Assembly: GCA_021521415.1 (NCBI GenBank)
Contig: JAIQDT010004992.1
Span: 1-64,000, forward strand
Reading direction: 5' to 3'
Origin: Bidens hawaiensis
Taxonomy: Eukaryota; Streptophyta; Magnoliopsida; Asterales; Asteraceae
DNA length: 64,000 bases
Positions 1 to 9,470 of the stretch are shown here, one piece after another; positions within the stretch are counted from its first letter, which is position 1; the number at the start of each line of letters is the position of its first letter. The notes beneath the pieces were generated by a model that did not search any database, was not told the origin of the DNA, and saw only the letters and a program-made list of their open reading frames with translations. The translations under genes and the position numbers were made by a program.

Positions 1-342
1 GTAATGCGCACAGAACACTTAGTCTATTCTCCAGACAAGGAGATTACTCCCGCCCAAAAGGAAACAGTAGCGTGTTTCAGAGATTTTCCACTTTTTACTG
101 TACATTGACAAAAGTTCCTGAAAAAGCACACTGTAACATGAAAAGTCAACTGTCAGCCACCCTATTCTCACCAACCCCAGACCTGCATGTCCTGTCCAAA
201 TCAAATCAAGATCTTTTATCCACTCCTCCACTTTTAAGTAAACAATAAACAATAATAATTTCCATACTTTATCATCATTACACCTAGATATGAAAAGATT
301 TCAATCCCCTAAAGCAAGGGATTGTGTTCCCTTGAGTTTGCC

Positions 343-524
343 TATAAATTTGTAACCTAAATTATCACCCAAAACACACTTCAAAGAACTACAAACTTGC
401 ACTAATCCTCTCCCAAGCATCCGTTGTTTCCAGCCCCGATCCTGTTACTAGACCTTCGATTCCGAGGCCAACACCAAGAAAACCCGAATCTCGATTAATC
501 CCTTAACAAGAACCACAGGTGAGT
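343..524 (+). promoter_or_regulatory. LTR core promoter with 5' splice-site-like motif
   Basis: TATAAAT at 343-349 is followed by a C/A-rich leader such as TATA-driven plant transcripts have. CAG|GTGAGT, a near-consensus plant 5' splice site, lies about 170 bp downstream (516-524). Transcription and splicing are inferred and not shown. Confidence 0.4.
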
Positions 525-773
525 CTCACAGCCCCTATTTTCACTGTTTTCACTGTTTTTAAACTACTTTCGGGGCGAGGGACACGTACTTAAATAATGT
601 TTTATCATGGTATACTTACAAGCTATGCAAACGATTACGTGTTTAAGTTATGTTTCATGATGAGCAATGCGAACAGTTATCTATGGTATTTCGATGTTAG
701 TGCACCAGATTCGAGTAAGTGATCACTTTACCATTGGAACTCTAAGGGTAGGGACTGCTGGTTTGATCCACCC

Positions 774-1190
774 ACTCGTAGGGGTCGCACCTCTTTGCAT
801 GGACGAGTGCCTAGTATGGTCATGGGGCAGTACTATGGGTTTGAGCCCGCTCGTAGGGGTCGCGCCTCTTTGCATGGACGAGCGCCTTGTTTTCCGGCAC
901 AACGTCCGCGCGTAACCCGCGGGACGGAATTATTATTTTAGCTCGTAGTGGCAGCGCCACTTTGCATGGACGAGCGTATGTTCCTGAAACGTTCGCAGCG
1001 TAACCCGCGGGACGGAATTATTGATTAGCTCGTAGTGGCAGCGCCACTTTGCATGGACGAGCACTTTTTCCTGAAACGTTCGCGCGTAACCCGCGGGACG
1101 GTATTACTTATTTTAGCTCGTAGTGGCAGCGCCACTTTGCATAGACGAGTACAGTTCCCAGAAATGTTCGCGCGTAACCCGCGGAACGAT
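774..1190. repeat. Tandem hairpin repeat, five units of about 75-92 bp
   Basis: Five units begin near 774, 849, 941, 1028 and 1116. Each opens with GCTCGTAG and closes its first half with GGACGAGC, so the two ends pair. Units 3-5 also hold AGTGGCAGCGCCACT, an inverted repeat with a 3-nt loop. Units 2-5 carry CGTAACCCGCGGGACG (last copy GGAACG), which has a self-complementary CCCGCGGG core. The short reading frame across it (667-915) is not convincing coding sequence. Confidence 0.8.
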
Positions 1191-1904
1191 TTTATCAGAA
1201 TATGTTGATATAACTATGTTTTACCAAGCTTGTGCTTTAATGATGCTACCAGAATTATGTTTCAGAATGATTATGATGCAATACGATTTATCAAGTTACT
1301 AAAACTTGTGAACTCACTCAGTTTATACTGATTCAAATGTTTTTTTTTACGTGTCTTTCAGGAGATAACTAGGTAGCGCATGGAGTCACACTTAGAGCAC
1401 CTCACGCTGAACATCTAAACTAGCTTTTTGGAAGATTTTAGTTCTATCCCTTCGATGCGCGTGGTTGTTCCCGCCGCGCATGGGGGATATGGCGTGGAAA
1501 TCTTCAACAGTTTTTATACTTGGATGTTTTTATGTAATTTTTAAACAATGTAATGTATTGTATTAAACATTTCATGCGCAATGAAAATCTTTGAATGTTT
1601 GCAATGGCCCGTGCTTAATTATCAATCCCCACTCGCGCGCGCCCGGCTGTTTCCGCCGCTCAGGGCCGGGTGTGACACATAAAGTTGCGAACTTGATGCT
1701 AAAACGAACTTAATGGAACTGCAAATAGGTGCAACTCGTTTAGAATGAACCCTAGGTCTAGTTTTGAACGTTTTAGCTTAAAGGTCCGAACTTTATGCTT
1801 TTCCGCGCCGAGTTTTACCCGATATCGATCATAGGAAATGTTCGCGGGGTTGGTAATATCATACCAAGGGGTTTCATGTGAAAACGGAGGTGATTATGGG
1901 TGTG

Positions 1905-2150
1905 AAGTGCGAACAGTAGCCGTTGCTGCGCAACTTCGCCTGCGGTTGAGTTCGCCTGTGGCTAAGTTCGCCTGCAACCAAGTTCGCCAGCATGTTCGCT
2001 GAGCAAGTTCGCTGTGCAACTTCTCCTGGGGATAAGTTCGTTTAATGCTAACTTCGCCTAAGGATAAGTTCGCTTAATGTATAAGTTAGCCATGTTAAGT
2101 TCGCATACATTTAAGCTCTCTTAATACTAAGTTCGCCTAATACTAAGTAA
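1905..2150. repeat. Degenerate AAGTTCGCC/AACTTCGCC array in U3
   Basis: About a dozen copies of (A)AGTTCGC or AACTTCGC, usually followed by CT or TTAATG, are spaced 14-25 bp apart just upstream of the TATA box at 2192. The position fits an LTR enhancer-type array, but function is inferred. Confidence 0.55.
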
Positions 2151-2191
2151 AAGTAATCTGATACGATAGGACGAGTATTAATACGTATAAC

Positions 2192-2264
2192 TTATATACA
2201 GTCAGCCGAGCTCAGTAAAGGAGGGATTAACAACTATCGAAGGAAGAAGCAGAGTTCAGGTGAG
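2192..2264 (+). promoter_or_regulatory. LTR TATA box and 5' splice-site-like motif
   Basis: TTATATA at 2192-2198 follows the AAGTTCGC array. CAG|GTGAGT at 2257-2264 lies about 65 bp downstream, the same arrangement as in the LTR ending at 1677. Confidence 0.35.
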
Positions 2265-3059
2265 TTTCTATTCCCATTTCCTTATGTTTTCGGGGCTGTG
2301 TGCATACTTGATATGAAGTGTGACTACACTTACCTTAAGTGGTAAGTGTATGCTATAGATGTTATACAAGTAGCTAATAAATAATGCTTTCCGATTCGTG
2401 AACGATCTTCGGATATTGCACGTATCGCCAAGGATAGTGACTGTCAAGTGGTTATTAGTGTGTATGATTATTGATGTGACTTGCTTATTATGTAAATAAT
2501 GTGCTGATAGGAAGTGGGTTATAGACAAGTAGAAGTATAGTGTGATAGAAGTGGATAGGGGTCTGGTAATAGAGTTAAAGGGCATAACGTGAGCACGTGG
2601 TAGAGTGAGTCTATGCGTGCCTTCGTTATTAAAGTGGCATAAGTGGCATAAGTGGCATCAAGTGGCATAACTGGTTAAGATGTAGGGGTAATTAAGTGGC
2701 TAAGTTGTAGGGGTAATTAAGTGGTTAAGCAGTAGCGGGTTAGACTGAGGGTTATGTGTCTTCGGACACGTATATGATGTATGATAAGTTGCTTGATTAA
2801 CTAGAACTCACTCAGCCTAGCTGACTTTTAGTATGCACGCAGGTGAGTAGGTTAAAGAACTATCTTGAGGATGGCATGTGGTATGGATTGAACAGCTGGC
2901 ATCTGAAGACGAAAGAAATGAAGTTTTACATATAATGTTTTATGTTTTGGTATCAAAGAAAAGATTTAATGTATTGAAATAAATGATTTAAGTTGACGTT
3001 TTCGCTAAAGTTTTAATAAACTCTGATTTGTAGAACTGTGTTTATGAGTAAATTTGACG

Positions 3060-3767
3060 TTAAAGTAGGGCTACAGGGTTCGGGGCCTTACAGCTTTTAA
3101 CATTTATGGGACCGTAAAGATCCATGTGTAGCAAATCCAAATGTGTGACAATTGAGTTAACCCTTTTGGAGTGATGCGGTTTCTTGTGTTGCTTTACTTT
3201 CTTGCATGACAGACATTGATCTTCAAAGTTGAAATTCTTCAAAGGAACCCCAAGTACCAGCCCATTCTTTATAATACAGTTCATCTTTCGTAGATGGATA
3301 TGACCCATTCTTCGATTCCACAATTCCGACTCAGACTCTGTTGCTTTTGACAATAGACACGATTCTTCCGTCTCCATCTTAGTTGACCGCATGTCCATTA
3401 CATATGTGTTCTTCTCTTTTGGAGCTTTCATCACAACCCAGGTTTCAGGGATCTTGAAACCAGGATAAAGCACGAGTGCCTCTTCCTTTGTAAAGTGCAC
3501 AATGTACTCTTTGTCACATATCTGAGAGACACTCAAAATATTGTGGTTTAACTCTTCAACGAAATTAACCTTCTCCAACTTGATTCTCCCATTAGTAACA
3601 GTACCAATTCTAGTAATTTTACCTCCACTTTCTCCTGCAAAACTAACCCTTCCTCCTTGAACAGTTTTCCAATCACGTAACAATTTCTTGTTACCTGTCA
3701 TGTGCCGGGAACAGCCACTGTCGACAACCCACATGTTGTTTACAGTCCAGTTCGACTGTTCCTGCAC
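3060..3767 (-). pseudogene. H protease, pre-integrase and integrase N-terminus
   Basis: The open frame starts in the region before WVVDSGCSRHMTG, the copia retropepsin-like active site (DSG with the following SRHMTG). It continues through an LSVSQICD segment typical of SIRE-type copias. The GAG-pre-integrase zinc-binding domain follows: the two histidines are in RRMGHIHLRKM and the two cysteines in CLSCKKVKQHKK. It then reaches LLHMDLYGPI, which carries the first catalytic Asp of integrase. The frame then runs into LTR sequence (3092 and below), so about two-thirds of pol is lost by insertion or deletion. The last residues are LTR-encoded and meaningless. Confidence 0.85.
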
Positions 3768-3769
3768 AA

Positions 3770-4358
3770 TTAAATAAATGAATTAGAAGCGGGGGACCCA
3801 AGACCTTCTGGTCTTGGGTTGGTCAAACCTGTAACCGGCATCCAACTCCTTGGTTGCCTAAAGTTCTTTTGAGGAAAGTTCCCATTTGATCTGAATGGAA
3901 GATTTCTAGAAAACTGGTTATTAGTCCATCCAAACATCCTTGAGTTTCTAGCATTAATGGATTCAAAATTATCCGTTCTGTGATTAACTAGGAAAAAACG
4001 AGGTTGGTTTATTTGAAATCTTGAATTTGTCCAACGATTAAAGTTGGATGCGTTAGTATTCTTACCAGCATTAGTTTTAAAGTTCATCTTATTCTTAGTT
4101 TCAGTTGGCCTCATTCTTCTAGATTTCCTCTTTTTTCAGAGGACAGTCATTGACAAAGTGTCCTATGCTGTTACATCTAAAACAACTCTTGTTCGGACTA
4201 TTAGTGTTCCTTTGAACGTTTATATCGAGAGTTACTGTAGACGATAAGGCTGTGTTACTATCAGTTTGTCTCACATAGAGGGGAACAAATGGGTTTAAGG
4301 AAGATTTCTTTTCATCAAACTTGTAATCCTCCCCCCTGTTTGAGTAACACAACTTCAT
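3770..4358 (-). pseudogene. H gag C-terminal part: second zinc knuckle and Asn-rich linker
   Basis: CFRCNSIGHFVNDCP (about 4180-4130) is a CX2CX4HX4C zinc knuckle. After a stop/frameshift comes an Asn/Arg-rich linker of about 110 residues ending near 3770, next to the protease frame. In SIRE-type elements such a knuckle precedes the protease. It would bind RNA in the Gag particle. The frame is broken at least once between 4119 and 4114. Confidence 0.75.
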
Positions 4359-5250
4359 CTTTTATCTTGACAGATTCAAAAGCTTTGTCTGAATTTGATG
4401 AAACAGGAATTGTGACATTAGAACTTGTTTGAACCGCTTTGTTCATATTAACATCGGTATTGTTTGACTGGACCTTAATTGGTACTGTCTGATTAATTTC
4501 AACACAAACGGATGGCTGATTACTAGGATTATAAGTATAATTATTATTGAACGGTGGTGGAACTTCTGTGTATCCGATTCCCCTTTTTTTGATTGGGGAA
4601 CGTTGAACACTCAGTATATGATCAAGCATCACAGAAGAATTCCTAAATTGTTCAATTTTCCTGTTCAATTCCACCACTTTTACTTGATAATCAGCTATCT
4701 GTTTATCCTTTTCAGCTATCAGTTTGGTCTTTTCTTCTACAACTTCATAGCTAAGATCAATGACTTGTATTTTTTTAGCTAAGGTGGCATTAAGGCTTCT
4801 TATGTCTTTTTCACTAGCTTTTATTTTTACCGAGTAGCTATTTTCTTTAGTTTTTGAATAATGATGTTCCTCTTTTAAAGTTTTTAATACTTTATCCAAA
4901 CTAACATACTGATCAGTTAAAGCTTTTAATTGATCAGACAGTTTTTCACATTGTTCACAATGAGTTTCAGAACATACCTCTAATAGTTGATCATTCACTT
5001 CTGCCATGTACGCTTGATCCTCCACGGGTTCTTTGTCACATCTTCTAGTCTCGATATTCACCAGATTCGCTTGCTCAATCACTTCCTCAACTTGTATATT
5101 CCAATTATACCCACCGTTCTGTTGAGACACCATGGCCTTTATTTCATTTCCACTCACATTCTGTTGAGTAGGCCTGTTCTGACTCCGTTCAACTCTTTCA
5201 TTTGTACACTCTCTTGCAAAGTGTCCAAATTTTGTTGAGATTTGTAGCAA
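4315..5250 (-). pseudogene. H gag middle: zinc knuckle and coiled coil
   Basis: This 311-codon frame begins inside a zinc knuckle whose first half is frameshifted away; HFARECTNE is the surviving His/Cys half. An acidic stretch is followed by about 120 residues of heptad-rich coiled coil (near residues 90-205). A proline/asparagine segment follows with GYTEVPPPFNNNYTYNP, a motif I associate with SIRE-type Gag-Pol. The role is structural, in virus-like particle assembly. The frame is open, but both neighbouring frames are displaced, so it is a fragment of one larger ORF. Confidence 0.75.
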
Positions 5251-5723
5251 CGAACCTTTGACTTGTCAAATCCCGGTCTCTCTCCAATGAACTTTCTTCC
5301 AGTTTTCTCATAAACCTTTTCACCCTTCTTACTATCATTGTCGTTTGCCACTGCAGATTCGTTTCTTCCATGTCATCAGCATCTATCTGATCATAGTCCT
5401 CATCCAAGGTTCATGGTCGACTATCTTTCCTTTGATGTAATTCTCATAAGAAGAATGAAAGAGGCATAAAGATCAAATTGTTGTTCAGCAGATTTCACAC
5501 TCATAAACATCTTCGAGTAATTCACACTAGAAGAACTGTTAGAGGAGTTACCGATTGAGGATTGAGGTTTTGAAGAACAACTTCCACCCGCTACGAAGCA
5601 TACGTCTCCATCCATATTAATCACCACATGACCATCTTGAGTGGGATTTGGTTCTCCACCTGAGTAATAGGCGGTCGACTCAGCTTTAGAACTTGAGTTT
5701 GGAGAGCCTTTTGCACCATACAT
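5198..5723 (-). pseudogene. H gag: region between capsid core and zinc knuckle
   Basis: Two overlapping frames (5723-5421 and 5407-5198) together read through a Ser/Asn-rich linker. They then reach DEDYDQIDADDMEETNLQW and a basic RRVKRFMRK segment, which in SIRE-type Gag precedes the first zinc knuckle. A frameshift near 5410 and another near 5250 split what was one protein. Confidence 0.7.
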
Positions 5724-5764
5724 TCCCGGATCCTAAACCTAATCAGTAGGCGTCTCTTTTCGTA

Positions 5765-6399
5765 TCATATTAAGCTCATAATTACGTAACTTGTTAACCA
5801 CCTTCTCCAAGTCAAACTATCAAATTCTTTATCTTCTCTCATCTGAACTGTGTACATCTCCCATTTTGGTGGGAGAGCATCAAGAAGTTTTTCCACTATC
5901 TCATTCTCCGTGTACTCTATGGAGTAGTTATCCAACTCACTCATTAAGTGATAGTATCGTGTGATGATGTCATCAAAAGATTCATTTTTAAGATACCTGA
6001 ATACAGAGAATTGAGTTTTCAGTAGCTTTGTCTTAGAGTTACGAATCCCAACATTACCTTCATAGCGATTCTCTAATGCTTCCCATAATTCTCTAGCTGA
6101 CTTGTACTTTCTGAAGGTATGTAGAATCTCTTGAGGTAGTGCCATGGTTATGGCAGCCAGTGCTTTACTTTCTGCTTCGTACATTTTCTTCTCATCATCC
6201 TCCATCTTATTATACTTCTTTAGTTGCTCACGACCTTCGAACTCAGTTGTCGGTGGAATATATCCATCCTGAATACAGACCCACATATTTGCATCTTGAT
6301 ACTTCACATACCGCTTAAATCTGTCTTTCCACCGCAACAAAATCAGTTCCTTTAAGTAGCTTTGGACATTTAGTCGCTGAGCCAGCTTCAACTTCCATC
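5765..6399 (-). pseudogene. H gag N-terminal capsid-like domain (UBN2/Retrotran_gag type)
   Basis: The best start is the ATG at 6399-6397, which opens MEVEAGSATKCPKLLKG; a frameshift soon after shifts reading to the 208-codon frame. That frame holds the gag core: KSARELWEALENRYEG, then TQFSVFRYLKNESFDDIITRYYHLMSEL, then VEKLLDALPPKWEMYTVQM. These are the usual landmarks of plant copia Gag. It would form the cytoplasmic virus-like particle. It follows a leader of about 500 bp after the PBS at 6921. The frame is broken at both ends. Confidence 0.85.
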
Positions 6400-6489
6400 T
6401 TTACCAGTTCAGTGATGTTTATCGACGTCATACTTAACCGGAACAAGACCTAAAACCAAACCAAAGTATTCTGTGAACAGAGTGGACAG

Positions 6490-6690
6490 CGAAGTTAAGA
6501 TAACTTCGCTATAGAACAACTTCGCTAGATCAACTTCTGGAGAACAACTTCGCTAGAACAACTTTGTTAGAACAACTTCCCTAGAACAAACTTCGCTAAA
6601 ACAAATTTGCTAGAACAACTTCGCAGTCCCTTTACTTCGTCAAGACAACTTTGCTTGTTACTTAACTTCGCCAATCTCTATATCTTCGCT
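6490..6690 (-). repeat. H leader array of AACTTCGCTAGAAC motifs
   Basis: About twelve degenerate copies of AACAACTTCGCTAG, with a period of roughly 15-18 bp, lie between the PBS and gag of element H. The array is untranslated leader. It resembles in style, not in sequence, the arrays of the A/F elements. Confidence 0.7.
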
Positions 6691-6920
6691 GAAACCCTAG
6701 TTTCAAATGACGGAAACTTCTCTGTAGGATCTACTAAGATGTGTTAGGCTGAATCTTTGATTTCGACGGTTGTTATAATAATAGGGTAAGCGATTAGGAA
6801 GTTTTAGTTGAGAAACGGACAAGGGTATAGTGTTTTTACGTAAAACGATTCCGCGAAAAGTCCAACGGAATAATCTTAACACTCGTGTGATAATCCCGAA
6901 CCACACAATCATGAGCAAAT

Positions 6921-6932
6921 GCTCTGATACCA
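6921..6932 (-). other. H primer-binding site (initiator tRNA-Met)
   Basis: The minus strand reads TGGTATCAGAGC, the standard copia PBS complementary to the 3' end of initiator tRNA-Met. It starts a few bases inside the LTR remnant that ends TTACA. Confidence 0.85.
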
Positions 6933-6935
6933 ATT

Positions 6936-7009
6936 GTAAGTTCTCAGCCGGATCTACACATGAGTATCTCTTAACACGAGGGTGCAGACATATTGAATAA
7001 GTTCAAGTG
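6936..7009 (-). mobile_element. H 5' LTR remnant
   Basis: About 70 bp of the 3' end of an LTR (minus strand, ending ACTTACA) survive next to the PBS. The rest is replaced by element B sequence from about 7010. Confidence 0.6.
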
Positions 7010-7446
7010 TCAAGACCTCAAGACAACATTAACCGTTTATCCCATCCCCACCCATACAAACTCAATCCCCACCAAATCAAACCCAAAGCCCACCTCAAGA
7101 CCAAAACCTTAACCAAATCCAACCCATTATCCCACCCCAAGACCTACCCTTTCATGAACCATTCATTCCACAACATGTCCCTGTCTACTTACTTAACATG
7201 CCAATCACACCATTTCAATCCCTAACCCATTCCCAAACCTTAAACCAACCCAACCAACCAACCTTTGAAATTATTGAAATCTACAAAACCTTACCATCAA
7301 CCCAAAACATAAATCCTTTACCCTCCACAAGCACTAATATCATTGTAAGCCTAAACCCACCCAATGTAACCATCCAACCCCAAACCAGTATACCTGATCC
7401 ATTCTATGACCCACCAACCCGTTCCCCTTCCCCTGGTGCTTATTTA
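7010..7446 (+). pseudogene. Element B ORF, Pro/Asn-rich segment left of insertion A
   Basis: This C-rich stretch encodes Pro-, His- and Asn-rich peptides with many ...PxQ.. repeats. Its composition and order match the Pro-rich stretch of element C on the other strand (about 25500-25085). In C this segment directly precedes the coiled-coil part, which in B resumes at about 12890, beyond insertion A. The insertion point is therefore inside B's ORF. No function is known. Confidence 0.6.
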
Positions 7447-7942
7447 TGTTAGTGCACGGTTTTGGTGTCCGTAGCAATCGAATAAGTTATAGATAGTCTA
7501 GAATGTATATTTATTGTAAAATGGCCATTCGCTATGGTTTGTATAGCGAATGGGTTCATTCGTTAGTTGACTAGGCTAGTTCGTTAAGTTTATAAGCCCA
7601 TTCGTTATGTAATATAACGAATGGAGGCTGATTCTTTAAGCTATTAACATTTGTTATGGAATCACAACGAATGATGTCTAATTCGTTATGAAGATATAAC
7701 GAATTAGGCTTAACTTAACGAATGGAGCTTTGGCCTATAAATATGCTGCTCATGCTCATAATTTAGGGTGTGCATAGTGTGAGAGAGATCTAGATCTAAG
7801 TTATTGTTTATACTCCCTATAAGTTATTCTCTCTGTAATGTATTCATCTTAACATGTCAATAAAGTATTTATTTAACGTATTCGTGCTGGTATCGTTTGT
7901 TGATGTATTTGCGGCTAGATCCGGCTCTATGACGCTCTCTCA
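7447..7942 (+). mobile_element. A left-arm LTR
   Basis: This 496-bp LTR runs from TGTTAGTGCACGG to CGCTCTCTCA and is followed by a Met PBS. It contains an array of ATTCGTTA hairpins (7524-7735), then CCTATAAATATG as TATA box (about 7734). Its partner is at 12283-12788 in the opposite orientation; the two are clearly alike, with scattered substitutions and small indels. Confidence 0.85.
7524..7720. promoter_or_regulatory. U3 array of ATTCGTTA inverted repeats
   Basis: Successive hairpins include CCATTCGCTA...TAGCGAATGG (7524-7553), CCATTCGTTA...TAACGAATGG (7597-7624), a degenerate one at about 7648-7674, and AATTCGTTAT...ATAACGAATT (7680-7705). They end just upstream of the TATA box. The same arrangement occurs in the F LTR. 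An enhancer or protein-binding role is inferred. Confidence 0.7.
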
Positions 7943-7944
7943 GT

Positions 7945-7957
7945 TGGTATTAGAGCA
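7945..7957 (+). other. A primer-binding site
   Basis: TTGGTATTAGAGC follows the LTR end directly and matches the initiator-Met PBS with one change (TTAG for TCAG). Confidence 0.8.
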
Positions 7958-9384
7958 GGTTGTTGCTCTCGATGCATCAATAATAAGGTATTGAATCTGG
8001 TTAAAACCGTGTTCTTCGTGTTCATCGAGTTTTGGTCAGATCGGGAATAAATTAGTTTGTTATTGGTGAAATTGATGGTGAATTCGTGTTTATTGATGGA
8101 AGACAAAGCTTGCTGTGTAATTTGGTGTTAAATTATGGTGAATTGAGTGATTCACCATGGAAGAGCATGGTTACTGTTTGATCTTAGTGGTGATGATTCA
8201 GTGTTTGTTAAGTTAATTGGATGTTAGATTCGCTATTGGTATGAAAATCCGAGTGTTCAATGTGATTATGGTATATTATGGTGTTTTGATGAATCTGCCA
8301 TGGATGGATTTCAAATTTGCAGATTCCGGCCAGATCTAAGTATTTTTCGGCGAGATAGCTGATTTTTCAAACGAAATAAGATTTTCCGGTGAACAGTCCA
8401 GATCCAACAACCTAATTTGTCATGTTACTGTAGCAATTCGTTATGGAAACTTAACGAACGGAAAATTTAACGAATTCAGGTAATTCGTTAAGTTAAAAAT
8501 AACGAATTAAGGTACTTCGTTAAGTTAATTCGTCAAGGCAGTTTGTTAAGTTAAAGGTAACGATTTACGGTAATTCGTTAAGTTAATTCATTAAGGTTTT
8601 GGTAACGAATTAAGGTAATTCGTTAATGTGTATGACGAAGTGTGGAAATCTTAACGAACTGAAGGCCATTCGTGTAACTGTTATAACGAATGAGTACTGT
8701 TATAACAAATCAGAGTTGGTAATTTATACCGAACTGATTAGTTGACATATGAAGATAATGAATGGAGAGGTCATTCGTTAAAAAAAAGTTGTTCGGCGGG
8801 AAAAAAATTTTTGGACGATATTTTTTTCCTAAATACTTCTCGTGATTGAGATTTCATTCTTGAATATTTTGACGAAAATATTTATTTTTCGACAATTTTC
8901 GCGGATTTTTTGGCGGGAAAATTGGGAAATAAAAATTTTTATGGAATTTTTCTGGGATATTCCTAATGTATTGGAGACTCTTCATGCAAATTTTGGTAAT
9001 ATATTTTCCGGCCGACTTTTTATGCTTTTCGACTGGCCGAGGGGGAGACCATGTGTAATTTAAGGAGGAGTTTGTTTGAGATTTGTGAAGACTGTAAAAG
9101 ACTTTCATTTGAGTTTATTTAGCATGCATCTTCCTACGTTTGCAAGGTTTCTTGAAAAATTACTGCAATTCAGGTGGTAATTCATGCTAGCAAAGCTGCG
9201 TTTGACTGAGTTCAAGACTGCAATTGTTCTTCGATTGTTGATTGATTTTTTCGAGATTGAAACCTGACTATGTGGGATATGAGTGTCTGTTCGTTTACTT
9301 ATTTCTGAGGGACTTTGATCCTGACTATGTTGGCAACGAGTATATGGCGGATTACTTCCGTTGAGGGGGATGATTCTCGAACGG
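7958..9384 (+). mobile_element. A left-arm untranslated leader
   Basis: This is 1.4 kb of non-coding leader with no credible ORF. It carries a second AATTCGTTAAGTTAA-type array at about 8430-8780 with direct and inverted copies. A T-rich stretch at 8820-8960 is followed by GAGGGGGAGACC near 9039, which resembles a polypurine tract. The part from about 9090 pairs with 12002-12275. Confidence 0.65.
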
Positions 9385-9470
9385 GTTGATCTTATTGAAG
9401 AATATATGAATCTTGTCATTGGATTGATGAATTTGACCAACCGTTAGAGAATCGTCCCCCTCAGCAAAAG
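9348..9470. repeat. Centre of the palindrome
   Basis: GGCGGATTACTTCCGTTGAGG and GGATGATTCTCGAACGG (9346-9384) are matched in reverse by CCGTTAGAGAATCGTCC and CCCTCAGC (9441-9465), and then, across the solo-LTR insertion, by AAGTAATCCGCC (from 11999). The loop is about 56 nt. Confidence 0.85.

Larger units (their letters stand above)
1..1677 (+). mobile_element. Tekay-like Ty3-gypsy LTR, right-hand part
   Basis: The segment ends in GGGTGTGACA at 1677, the usual ...CA end of long Asteraceae gypsy LTRs. It holds a TATA box near 343, a C-rich leader, a tandem hairpin repeat and a GC-rich tail. The left end lies outside the window, and no gag or pol follows, so it is either a solo LTR or a fragment. 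It seems to be inserted in, or abutted to, the LTR that follows. The orientation comes from the TATA box and leader. The lineage name is inferred from LTR style only. Confidence 0.55.
1678..3092 (+). mobile_element. Second Tekay-like gypsy LTR, right-hand part
   Basis: The segment ends in CGGGGCCTTACA at 3092, the reverse complement of the common gypsy LTR start TGTAAGGCCCCG. It has its own TATA box (2192-2198), a leader and a U3-like region rich in AAGTTCGC motifs. No PBS or coding region follows, because 3093 onward is copia element H, so this is probably a solo LTR inserted in H's integrase. The left part is missing, or is displaced by the LTR that ends at 1677. No protein-coding region is visible in it. 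Confidence 0.5.
3093..7009 (-). mobile_element. Element H: truncated SIRE-type Ty1-copia retrotransposon
   Basis: On the minus strand, in order: an LTR remnant (7009-6936), an initiator-Met PBS, a leader with a short-motif array, gag, two zinc knuckles separated by a coiled coil, an aspartic protease-like domain, the pre-integrase HHCC domain and the first integrase Asp. The copy stops where the LTR ending at 3092 begins, so the rest of IN, RT, RNase H and the 3' LTR are missing. The long gag with a coiled coil and the DSGCSRHMTG protease motif fit the SIRE/Maximus lineage. Confidence 0.85.

Noticed and set aside
667..915. 82-codon plus-strand frame
   Set aside because: It runs through tandem hairpin units and repeats the same peptide because of the DNA repeat; no sign of coding.
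774..1190. CRISPR-like array
   Set aside because: The units are long, degenerate and palindromic without regular unique spacers, and the DNA is plant.
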